Shown here piece by piece: positions 11,401-21,400 of a DNA stretch of 64,000 bases (positions are counted from its first letter, which is position 1; each line of letters opens with the position of its first letter). A program made the position numbers and the translations under genes. The notes beneath the pieces are model-generated. The model saw only the letters and a list, made by a program, of their open reading frames with translations. It made no database searches and had not been told where the DNA came from. The DNA is taken from assembly GCA_024195265.1 (NCBI GenBank), contig JAJLRJ010000007.1:9901828-9965827 (forward strand). The letters are read 5' to 3'. Origin of the DNA: Dendrophyllia cribrosa. Its lineage: Eukaryota; Cnidaria; Anthozoa; Scleractinia; Dendrophylliidae.

Positions 11401-14195
11401 AACACTGACAAAGAGGTTTCATTTGAGTGGTCACACCATAGGGAAGATATCAATGACGTCACCAATTGTTATTAATGTGCCAACCAGAGCCTTATTGGCT
11501 GCCGAAACAAAGGGTTCTTTTGTTCCAGTGGCTGGCACATTTGAATAACAAAAAGAATGTTTGTAAACAGATATCATTCCTATAGGATTTCGTCGACAGA
11601 CTCAGAAGTTAGAATCGTATGACACTTCATCATCATCATCCGTTGACTGAAACACAATATTTGAGACGGGCCCTGTTTCTGACAGGCCACATGTCCCGAT
11701 CAGCCAACAGGCTAGCAAGCTCTTCCCTAGACTCCACCTCTGCATCTTCCATTAAAATACTAAGCAACATCTTTGCAAGCCGTCCAGGATCTCATCACGC
11801 TCCATAATTGACTCTAGGAGTGAAAGAGTTAAAATCCTTTAACTTCCAAGAGTGCCATGTATGATGCAACTGGAATGTACTTAAGCCTGAAGTTGTTACT
11901 CACTATTCTGTAATTTAAATTTCCTAATTTTTTTTATACAAACTAAAATGCCCCCAAAAATTGTCACTTGCCCATGAGGCAAGCAGAGGATAGAATCAGA
12001 CATAATAATAATATTAATACTACTACTACTAATAATAATATTTATATAGCACAAAAATCCACTAATTGCCCATGGCGCTTTACATCAGACATTTTTTTGC
12101 AACTTGAGATTTGGTTTTATGGAATTATCTCGTTAATGTTTTAAGCAATTGAAAAATGCCTTGAGTTCATAGGTTTGTAGATGAATGTTATGTTATGTTT
12201 TGTGAATTTTTTTGTGATTTTTTAGCAGTTTTTGAGAGGAGAAGAAAGGGGAAGAAGATTTGTGAAATTTTAGTAAAATAAGAAATATTAAAGATTTACA
12301 GTGTGACGCGTCTTATCGTAAGCACCTGACCAACTTTTTAACAAGTTTCCACAATATCACCAGCTGTTAGGTGCTCACGTTAAGGCACATTGCAAGTTTT
12401 ACAATAATTTAGAATATTATATCAATTTAATAATAAGTAGACGGACACCCAAAACAGTCCACTACCAACCTGGATGTTCTTGCATGGGTATCAACTCCTT
12501 TGTTAGTGTTTCAAAAATAATTGCCCTTCTCTATCCCTTCTTTAAAACTCTTGCAATAATAATTGCATTAAAATTGAAGGGCCGAGAGCATGTCCAGCCT
12601 ATATGACTTTTTAGGCCTTTTTTTATTTTTTCTTGCTCAGAATAGCCTCATTCTATCGTACAACGGATAATATCACAAGCCCTTGTCGAATTTGCACTAA
12701 CCCTAAGGAATTTGACCAATTTCACCTGAAAAAAGCAGAGTTCTGGCCCTCCAGTGCTTTGACTGTACATTCAGAGCGCAATTTCGAAGCCATTTTAAAG
12801 CGGTATGGCCGTGAGAATGAGCGACTGCAATACTTCTGACCAGTGCCAACAACCTGAACGAAAATACCGTTATTTACGTATGCCTGGCTCGCTTATCTAT
12901 CGTGAGCTCACTACGGCAACACATCGCCTCTGTAGCGTGTGTGTAAGCCAACATGTATGAGGCCCGTCCGGTGATTGAAAGACATCATTAAGTCCAGAAA
13001 TCCTTAAGTTTCTAGCACTTCTCAAAGAAACGAGTCGTGTTTCTTGTCCTTCCTTGTGTCTGAAGCGCCATTTAGCGCTCGAGGTGAAAAACGGACCTTG
13101 GTTGGGAAGACGAGCCGGCGGGAAAGTCTGGAATCACTTCGGATCAGAAAAGGGGCAGCGTTGAGAGTTGTGGGCCATTTCCCATCCCGTGCCATGGTCG
13201 AAATGCCCGATATCCGAAGTGCTTTGAGACTTATAGTATTTTGCAATAACTTTTGGGCGGGAACTCCATTTCGGTTTTGTTGTAGGATTTCCCGACATGC
13301 TTTGCGACAGTGGTAGATGGGTCCGCTGTGCGTGGTCAGGCACTTGAAATACAGCTTTGGGCAGTTCGAAGTGAGTTGTTGCTGGCCGGCGGGAAGACGT
13401 TTCGCATTTGGCGTCTTTAATGCAACATTAAATTCGATCTAAAAGGATTTTGAAATCGAGATACGCGTTTTGATACGTATCAACCTTTAAATAATAAAAC
13501 TTAGCCTGAACTGAGCATGTGTTCCTCGGTGGTCTAGTGGTTTGGTCGGGGATTTGCGATCGGACGGCTCCGGGTTCGAATCACGCTCAGCATCTTTTTT
13601 TTTTATTTTTTATTTTTATTTTCGAACTGGACATTATGAAAGTGATTTACTTTTTTGCGTTCGTCAAAATTCCTTACGTTTAATTTTAAAAAAATATCGA
13701 ACCGTGTCAGTGTGAAAACAGAAGCTTACTGCAATATTGCATTACAATAGGAGCCTTTGATTGATTTATTTATTTATTTTTTGCATACGGTATTTCTCGA
13801 AAACGACGGAAAAAACAACAGAAAAAAATTCGGAACAATGTTTTGCAACTAATTTCTAGTTCACATGCCAAAATTGGACAAATCTGAGCAAGAAAAAATA
13901 AAAAAAGGCCTAAAAAGTCATATAGTCTGGACATGCTCTCGGCCCTTCAATTCAGGTGTAACTCCCCTTAAAGTGAAACCTGTTTTTTTGTTAAATCAAC
14001 TAAAATGTTTAGTTTTCTTTCCAGAATGAAAACATTTTGTCTGCTGTTCTTACTTTAATACAAGAGCTGGATCAAACAAGTCTTCTAACTCTTAGAAAAG
14101 AAATTGACCAGCAACTGCAAGATCTAAATAAAACAGACAATGACCTTCAAAACAGAAGTGCACACATGGAGGAAAAAGAAACTATCACTGACTAA
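5441..14195 (+). CDS. CFAP410: Cilia- and flagella-associated protein 410 (C21orf2), complete, ten exons
   Basis: In other animals this leucine-rich-repeat protein works at the ciliary base with NEK1 and SPATA7. Exons are 5441-5520, 5640-5658 (19 nt), 5795-5841, 7133-7170, 8003-8188, 8590-8693, 9246-9291, 10339-10387, 11104-11224 and 14025-14195. They join in frame to 286 aa (human about 256). The start MSRLSEQQILSRARASSLEN is followed by LNFWGSDL, NVEVLSLSVNNIT, RLRELYLRKNNI and LRVLWLSDNPC, then YRMTVLKNLPKLTKLD, the LRR cap typical of this family. An acidic, low-complexity middle follows. The last exon forms a helix (NENILSAVLTLIQELD) matching the conserved C-terminal helical domain, and the stop is TAA. 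The donor of exon 4 is weak (T|GTACCA) but is the only one giving DFAHCPRLREL. Introns 3, 7 and 9 hold transposons. Confidence 0.93.
5937..7086. mobile_element. TTA-flanked TIR element with poly-C/G arms, nested insertion inside
   Basis: Inverted ends read tagatgagtcaat and, from the right, tggatgagtcaat, flanked by TTA on both sides. Such duplications suit PIF/Harbinger-type elements. Subterminal gcagtgcccat repeats run into a 25-C tract (5967-5991) on the left and a G tract on the right. A second element (6050-6617) is inserted in it. It lies in CFAP410 intron 3, and the ORFs over it are not genes. Confidence 0.65.
6050..6617. mobile_element. TTAA-flanked hairpin element (Kolobok/piggyBac-type duplication)
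   Basis: Ends read aggggctatgtcgcgag and ctcgcgacatagcccct, flanked by TTAA (6046-6049 and 6618-6621). It encodes no recognisable protein and is nested in the TTA-flanked element. Confidence 0.7.
7545..7790. repeat. Dispersed repeat family, copy 1
   Basis: Marked by actagaaatatgtgtctcgc at the left and tgttgccaggcaactacagg at the right. Relatives with the same end sequences are at about 9960-10200 and, inverted, 40545-40775. No coding content was found. Confidence 0.55.
9475..9810. mobile_element. Short TIR element with G/C tract and internal TTTTAGGG repeats
   Basis: Ends read tctattaagcccggggg and, inverted at the right, cttaatagcccagggg. Between them the motif tacc(tt)ttagggt or its variants recurs about six times. 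The minus-strand ORF over it is this repeat translated (TLKGT, TLRGT) and not a gene. It lies in CFAP410 intron 7. Confidence 0.6.
9960..10200. repeat. Dispersed repeat family, copy 2
   Basis: It shares ctagaaatatgtgtctcgc and ttgttgctaggcaactgtag with the copy at 7545-7790, and also carries gatgacgtcaattggag. It lies in CFAP410 intron 7. Confidence 0.55.
12003..12090. repeat. SINE-like tail repeat (TATATAGC...GGCGCTTTACA)
   Basis: An AAT-rich run is followed by tttatatagcac and then ccatggcgctttacat. The same arrangement occurs at 39047-39185 and 45113-45220. Confidence 0.5.
12572..13952. mobile_element. 1.4-kb TIR element, non-autonomous, with tRNA-like segment
   Basis: Long inverted ends begin attgaagggccgagagcatg on the left and mirror it on the right (about 13910-13952), including gactttttaggcc. 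A second copy covering one end lies at 50160-50513. Internal ORFs match nothing I recognise. It lies in CFAP410 intron 9. The superfamily is not clear, since no convincing target duplication was seen. Confidence 0.6.
13523..13594 (+). tRNA. tRNA-like sequence, probably a pseudogene or tRNA-derived segment
   Basis: A box-A-like tggtctagtgg at about 13530 and a box-B-like ggttcgaatc at about 13573 sit at tRNA spacing, followed by a T-rich run. I could not fold a good acceptor or anticodon stem, so a functional tRNA is unlikely. Confidence 0.3.
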
Positions 14196-14238
14196 TGGCC
14201 TGTCGGGAAGCTCTTAAACCACAAAATATTTAAGTAAT

Positions 14239-14386
14239 GTATCAAACACAAGGAACAGTGTTTCATCAAGATTTCCAAACACCGAGAAGTTCCAAGGTTG
14301 AAAAAAACGAGGTGCAGCCAAGTTCTGTTTTACCGACTTCAAGGCATTTGGATACCTGAAGAAACACTCTTTTGAGTGTTTGATAT
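14239..14386. mobile_element. GTGTTTGATAT hairpin element, copy 1, just after the CFAP410 stop
   Basis: Arms carry tatcaaacac / gtgtttgatat and tttccaaacacc, with a loop including gaggtgcagcc. It begins about 45 bp after the stop codon, so it should be part of the 3' UTR. Relatives are at 44896-45040 and 58131-58272. Confidence 0.65.
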
Positions 14387-14979
14387 AGCTTCTTAAACTG
14401 GGCCAGGTTGTTCAAAGCATGATTAAGCTAACCAAGTATTAGCGCCAATTTTGAATCCAATTAAATGACCCATTAATGGAGATTTTTCCAAAGTATTTCT
14501 GCCCTTTAATTCGACTTGGACGAGTCTTCACATGTAGCTTTAAATCTGCTTTAAATTTGCTTTCCACTCAGGTTGTCGACACATCAGTCAATGTCAACAT
14601 AGTTAATAGAATAAACTGGTTATGAAACTCAGTCAGTCTTTTGTTATATGTTTTTGTTCTCCATTTCTTTTGTTCGTTTGCCTTGACCCTGCACAAAACA
14701 CAAAAGGTATTGAAATGCATATGAGCAACTGACCAGTAGAAACATTTGGGCTCACACGTTAAACAAAACAATGTGCAGGGTCACGGTTCGTTCAACATAA
14801 AACAAAGCAGCTTTGTACACTCTTTTTGAAATTTGTTGAGCTTTATAACCAGTTTGTTCTATTAACTATGATGTCAACAACAACAGTTCTTTTCAGAGCT
14901 ACTGTACACTAACCCAGATGATCACACTCGACAGACTGAAAATAATATTCTTAGAAAGAGAAATGTAATCCTTTGTTAA

Positions 14980-15430
14980 AGTGCACCTAACCCCAAAATT
15001 GTTTTTTTTTTGCTTAATTAACTCTAGTATGTAGGTTGAAAAGTTGCATAGTTAAATATTTCTTGTTTTTAACGTTGTGTTAGTGAATAGAGGTTTGAAT
15101 TTACAAAAATGTTAATAAGATGACGTCAAATCAAGACTCGTTTATTATACAAATTCTTGTTTCCACATCGAAGTAATAATATTTTTTAATTAACATTTTT
15201 TATTTAGTATTTCTTAAATTGATTATCCTTAAGCTGTGAACTGCGTATTGTATATTGAAGTAGAAATAATGGTAAAGTCTTGATTTGACGTCATCTAATA
15301 AGCATTTTGTAAATTCAAATCTCTATAACTCACTAACGCAATGTTAAAAACAAAAAAATATTTCACTATTCGACTTTTCAAGGTATATTGAGTTGATTAA
15401 AAGAAAAAAAAATTGGGAGTTAAGTGCACT
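14980..15430. mobile_element. TTAA-flanked hairpin element
   Basis: Ends read agtgcacctaac and, inverted, agtgcacttaactcc, between TTAA at 14976-14979 and 15431-15434. Inner arms include gatgacgtcaaatcaagact and its near complement, so most of the element can fold back. Confidence 0.7.
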
Positions 15431-16224
15431 TTAACTGTTTAAATCCTGGGATAGCATTAATTTGCTTTCGAACAACCGGGCCCTAATGATTAAGTGCAGA
15501 GAAAACAAAGAAATAAAATCGGCAAAAATCGATGCTAATTAAGATCAGGGTTCTAAACCACCATCACACTTATGATTTTCTTTATTAAAAATTGATGAAT
15601 TATTAATGAGTTTGAGAATTGTATATCGATCCTCAAAGCTAATATAAATTGAGAATACAGCACTCTCCTTATAGTTGACTTTTTTTGTGCCCCTTACTTG
15701 GCAATCTCGTCCCCAGAGCCCGCTTGTTTCTGGTCAGGGGAGACCCACTGCTTCCGTGGTGCTGACTAAAAGGAACATGGCCTCTGGGGAAGAGATGGCT
15801 CACTTGCGTGCTCTCAAATTATGCCCTGAACTAGACTGGCACCTGCTACCCATTCTAGCTTATGTGCCGGTTACCTGTCTTCTCTTCAGCTCCGACCTGT
15901 TATTTTTTAATGATTTGCCAGTTGTGATTTCTTTGGAGCTATTGTAAGTCTGCAAATACAGCATCTTCACATAGTTAGTAGAGTACTAACTATGATCTTC
16001 GTGTTGCTCCCATAATGATTTTTGTTCTCATTACATGTACCTCATTTTATTTTTCAACCAACAGGTATATGTCTTGTCTAGAGAAAATAGTTCGAATTAT
16101 TTTCTCTTGGTCTTGTATATTATGTCTTTAAATGGTCTTGTACAGTATGCTTGAATAAAATGCTTCATTTGCCATTTCTATCAACATCCTTCAAACTAGT
16201 GCTACTACTTCAAGCTGCCGTATC

Positions 16225-16392
16225 AATAGACCAATTTCAATATATTAAAATTCATACTTGGCTCCAAGGCTTGGGGGAATAAAACAAAAGAAATGAATAA
16301 TTCAACGCTGAACCTCAATGTGATTTGTTTTGTTTTATTCCCCCAAGCCTCGGAGCCAAGTATAAATTTTAATATATTGAAATTGGTCTATT
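16225..16392. mobile_element. 168-bp palindromic MITE, second copy
   Basis: Same length, ends and arms (aatagaccaatttcaat ... aaattggtctatt) as the copy at 2907-3074, with the loop inverted. Confidence 0.8.
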
Positions 16393-17109
16393 CTTACTGC
16401 TTGCATTAGTACATTATTCCAAAGCCAACTCGTAAATAGGAAACAACCTTCGGACCCTCTGCCCTCCTACACGTTTTGCTCCACTGAACCCCACCCACTG
16501 TCTATGTCCAACTTCTATCCCTCCAATGCTGTCCCCATGGCTTAGGCAGTTGACCATTACCTATCGCATTTGGAATGGGCACAATGTATGGACAAGCCTT
16601 ATGCTCTGTTCAGTGGAATTACCAAGAAAATTTTACAGCTGATAGATGATGGTAGGAAGGAGTGAAAATTTGCATATTTGTCCCTGTTTGCAAAATATCG
16701 TTCAAGGCTTCACATATTCACAAGTTAAAAATGTGGCCGTATTAACCACAGGGAGACCAGGCGGACAACAGGAATCCTTATGGACAAATATACAAGGATT
16801 TGTATGGGATTTTATTGCGGGTTTGATCAATTTTAAGAGCAACGTCAACAGTTTTGATTTTGTCATCTTCAGTTTGAAATTTTAAGTTACAAAGTTGAAT
16901 TTATAATAAGTAAATGAAAATGCTAATGAGAGAAAACACCTTAAACAAAATAATGAAAGAATGCGTGACAATGCGTGATTATAAAGAAAGTTTTAAATTA
17001 ACATGATACAACTGTTGGTTCAAAGAAGGTAGTTGCCATTTGATTTGCAGAGCTTCCTTTATCTTAAGCTGAAAATTGGTGGAAGCATGATCTAAGATGT
17101 TAAAACTTA

Positions 17110-17761
17110 TGCATGGTTCAATTCCTACAGTTACCATCAACCCCCGGGACAAAGTCGGCCCTTGTGGCCCGGGAGTGGGGAATTTTGCAAGTAGTCTTGT
17201 CCCGGGGGTAGGGGGTGGGGATAATCTGGGTGCGCAAGGAATTATGGGGCGAAAATTTCGTCGAAGCACATGGCGGACGACATGACTCAACAAGCGGACT
17301 TCTTTGCTGGGAAATCCTTACAATTTGTTAGTAATTGGCTGGAAGAAAACAATTTGGCAAAGTTAAAGCCTGTATTTGAAGAAGTGTTGCCTGTCAGTGG
17401 ATGATGCGAAGTGTTGGGAAGAACACATCCTCAGTACACGAAACAACCGCAAGAGAGAAGCGATGAAAGCCAAAGAAACTCGAGCAGTGGAAGAGATGCT
17501 TCCTGATCTTTGTAGCCATACGAGTCTAGTCCAGTCCATGTCTATTTTGTAAACTGTTCGGTGGATTTATATCATAAATATTTCTGTCTTCTTGAGAAAC
17601 GGTGCAGCGTGCTGTTGAGTGTCCCGGGGGTGGGGAATTACCTCTTTCTTTGTGCCCGGGGGTGGGGAATAGGACGCCAAGTGAAGAAAAAATGGCAAAT
17701 TCCCGGGGGTGTGCCCGGGGGGGGGGGGGGTGGATGGTAACTGTAGGAATTGAACCATGCA
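17110..17761. mobile_element. TTA-flanked TIR element with CCCGGGGGTGGGG motifs
   Basis: Inverted ends tgcatggttcaattcctac ... gtaggaattgaaccatgca are flanked by TTA at 17107-17109 and 17762-17764, in keeping with PIF/Harbinger-type duplications. Repeated cccgggggtggggaat motifs lie near both ends. Its centre carries a broken ORF (17270-17552). Confidence 0.7.
17270..17552 (+). pseudogene. Frameshifted ORF inside the TTA-flanked element
   Basis: Reading starts MADDMTQQADFFAGKSL and continues with WLEENNLAKLKPVFEE. It then hits a stop, but a one-base shift restores a long charged reading (VDDAKCWEEHIL, REAMKAKETRAVEEMLPDL) to a TAA at 17550. About 90 aa in total. No family is recognised. It could be a captured host fragment or a remnant of an element protein. 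Confidence 0.45.
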
Positions 17762-18452
17762 TTACTAGGTGAATATAAACTGTGGCGTTCTTTGGAGTCT
17801 TTCAAGTGTTTGAATCCGTGACCGTGGGTTTGATAAAATATCAAAATTATAAATAAACAGCCATTAAATGGCTTCTAAACGGCATTTTAGCGAGTTTTGT
17901 GTTTTTTTGGAAGTCAAACCAACCCTCTAACTTTCGGAATTTCCAAGGATCTTTCATGGAAGCGGGGTTGGGGGGGGGGGGGGGGGGGGGGAGGGGACGG
18001 GGTTGGATATTTCGTTGCGGGTTACACTATACTGAGCGATCCACTTTTTCTACTTTTTCAGTGTTTTGGGTTGATGCAGGTACATTTTGCAACGTTTCCA
18101 TTTTCTGCAAGGCCAAGTTAAATTGTTTACCGTCAGGAGCTTACCGTCGATACGAAATTGCTTTTGTAAATACCCTCTATTAATAGCCTGGGAAATGGTA
18201 AACAACATTCTGAAATTCCCGCAAAGCAGTGCATGAAATCGAGGCTAGTCTCGTTCCAATCTCCTCATCACCTCGAACAACATGTGCAGGTTCCTTTTGA
18301 AGCGTGTTGACCTGTCATTCCAGTGAATTTACATCGTTTTTTTTCTCATCATTTCCCGCGAAAGCCTGTGTTTTAGGAGTGTAGGGGGTCGCAGTTTCTA
18401 TTATTTCCAATTGATGCGTTCCTGAGGCAAAACGGCGAGGCAAATCGCCGTT

Positions 18453-21400
18453 ATGGCGAGTCATACAAGTTGGCGAATCGACGACATGGATGGGGGACTG
18501 GATGGTGGGCTCGCTTCAGAATTGCTGAATCTCTCTGGCTTGGGCAATGAATTTGGAACAGATGGAGCATATAACATGAGGTAAGAGCAAATAAAATATG
18601 TCATACTCTATTAAAAAGAAAAGATAACACTTCTTCCCTTGATTTGGTACACTATTGGTTTGCATGACAAAACAAGACGGAAAATCAACATTTTTTATTT
18701 TCATACTTTCTGTCAATTGTAATCTGACATGTTATTCAAATGAGAAAATACAGACATTTTTTCTCTTGATAAGGATCTGGATTTTGCAGGTGATGATAGT
18801 AATATAAAGTTTTGATTCATAGGTCTTGGAAGTGTATAGAGCCTTAAGCTTATTCTTAATTTTTTATGTTCGTGAAATTTATAAAAAAAATGAAAGGTTG
18901 TTTGTAAGCTTTTGTTATTTGATGCAACATTTCTTGCCATATATTGTTATTTCCTGAGCGCTGAGCTTAAGTTTACTGTGATTAAGTGTGTCAACTTTTA
19001 AGCCTAGAGAAACTGGCCATATTCATTAAATATTGATGTAAAATGATAAGTGCAAACCGTTAATTAATGACATAAGCTTACAATAAACTGATACATTATT
19101 TATAAACATTTTTGTTGTTGATTATTACAACAACTGTTACAATGATATTAACCCTTTCAGTTCCAAAGTCAGTTATGAATACATGTAATGTACAGTAGTT
19201 CTAACTCAAAATGCACAACAAATACAAAGTACAAAATGGAGAACATTTAAATCCTCATACGAGCAAAAGTTATTATTACTGGCCCATAATTGCTTTTACG
19301 ACCTTTCTCCCGTTCCAATCTTGAACCTTTTTACAAAATACGACTGTAAATATAATTTAAGAAGAAAAATGCCATTCGCAATGTCTAAGCCCAACACTGA
19401 CTTTTATCGTAAATCTGTATACTACCAAGCAGCATCTCTATGGAACTCCCTTGACAACACAACTAGAGCCATAGCTGACAAGTTCCTTTTTAAAAAATCG
19501 CTCAATTAAGGTAGTTGCACTGGCTAATTTTGAGAATTTTCGGAACCAGTTTATAATGACACTTTTCAAAGGGAAAAATAGCTATTGGATTAAAATTTTC
19601 TTAGGCAGGTTTAACAGGAACTAAGCTTTAATTTTCTGGGGAAAATGTAATCTGATATATTTTAATGACGTAGATACAGATGTACCCCCTGGGGTACTTA
19701 AATACAGAAAATGATGTTTTTTAAGAGATTGGACTATGTTTAGTAAATAATTTTACTAGTGGTATTGAAAGAACGATATTGGGAATAATCGCTAGCTTGC
19801 AAAACAAAAAACTAGTAATATTCAAGGTTTTATTATTAAATCGTCAATCCTGACGAAGGAAGTCGAGATTTCCCTTAAAGGAGAAGGTCATTCCAAAACG
19901 GTACATTTTTTCTTTCCGCCAATAAAAAGTTAATGTAAAGATAAGGTACTTACCAAAATATCAGCTTCCAAAGAGCTTTTGAACCTAATATAATCCTTGT
20001 CCAAAGTAGCCCAAAAATCCTGCACGATTGCCGCCATCTTGGAATATACTTAGCAACCTGGCGATGCATGCGTGACGTCAATGAGTCCCAAGCTGAAGTT
20101 TGGCGGGAAGATTAAACTCGCATGATCGCTTTGCTTTATCTAGAGTTGTTGTTGTTTCAAAATGCCGTTTTGTTCAGCACCGTATTGTTGTAATAGGTCT
20201 TCAAGAGACAGCAAAAGAGGTATTTCTTTCCATCGTTTGCCTATTTCAAGAAAAAAAATCGCTCGACAATGGCTAATCAAGCTTGGCCGGGACAAAACGT
20301 TCTTGCCAAAACCAGAAAACATTTTCGTCTGTTCGGATCACTTCACTGATGATTGTTTTGAATTCGATCATCGCCACAGTCTCCTGGGTGGAAAAACCCG
20401 CAAAAGAAAGAAAAAACAAGATGCTGTTCCCACCATTTATAAGAAAAAGTCCTCCCCTGTCAAAAATGTAATAAAGAGTGGCATGCCTACGCGACTCCCA
20501 CACGCGCTTGTTTTAGCCTTTAAAAAGGTCAGCTGTTACGAGTATATCTTTTAGAGACCGTTCCCTTATGTATGATATTAGGGGCGGTTCTTCGTATATT
20601 TCGTTTAGTGATGGCTGCTGTTTTATAAGATGCCAGTGTTTGATAAGGATCTGTTTTAAGTTAGGCACCGATAGATGATATTTCGTTACAAAAGGCAGGA
20701 TTTTCTTGTCTTCTTTTTGTTTTTGCTGAAGCGCTTTATTTCTGTTTTCAAAAGTAACTTCTGCGAGGACCCTTTGAACAAAATTCTCTGGGTAACCTCT
20801 TTCAAGTAGATGTGTTTCGAAGTTATTTATGTTCTCTTGAAATAATGTTTTTGAAGAGTTAGTTCTGAGCAGTCTGAGAGCTTCTCTTTTGATAAAGCCT
20901 TTTTTTGACTCCAGATGGGTGGCATGTAGAATAATGGGTGTACTGAAAAGTTTCAGTTGAAATGGGTGCGTACATCGAGCACCGATTGTCCCAAAAGGAA
21001 AAAGTGTCATCAATAAAACGTTTCCAAACGACGGACTGAAACGAGCGGTTTTAAAGCACTTTGACTTATGATTTCTGTTTCTACTTTTGCCATAAAAACG
21101 TTTGCAAAAGCGACTGCCCATGGCAGTTCCGTGGGTTTTAAGTCTAGTCTTAAAACTTACCTTTTAAACTATTTTTTATCGTAGTTTTTAAGTGCTTACC
21201 TTTTTAGATTGCATTGGCTTTTTATTGTATTTAATTTTTATACTATTTGTAATTTCTCTTTACTAATAAGCGCCTTAGAACTTTAGGATAGGGCGCTATT
21301 TAAATATTTTATTATTATTATCTCTTTTATCACACAATTATTATTATTATTATTATTAACACATTAAAAACCTGTGTACCCAGGACCTAGGTTGCCAAGG

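Larger units (their letters stand above)
14196..18452. other. Intergenic spacer between CFAP410 and the TFCP2-like gene
   Basis: It holds the 3' UTR hairpin (14239-14386), a TTAA-flanked element (14980-15430), a degenerate repeat around 15700-15830, the palindrome at 16225-16392, the TTA-flanked element at 17110-17761 and a poly-G tract at 17968-17990. No further gene is supported. The last 200 bp before 18453 should hold the TFCP2-like promoter, but no clear core element was recognised. Confidence 0.6.

Noticed and set aside
12633..12839. 68-codon ORF with a C-x-x-C motif
   Set aside because: It lies within the arm of a TIR element, is not open in the partial copy at 50160-50513 as far as read, and matches no family.
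13044..13316. 90-codon ORF and its antisense partners
   Set aside because: Overlapping ORFs on both strands within a non-autonomous element; no conserved motif.
13523..13594. Functional tRNA gene
   Set aside because: Box-like motifs are present, but acceptor and anticodon stems do not pair. It is kept only as a tRNA-like segment.
17526..18183. Several proline- or glycine-rich ORFs
   Set aside because: All arise from G/C tracts of the TTA-flanked element and the poly-G run.
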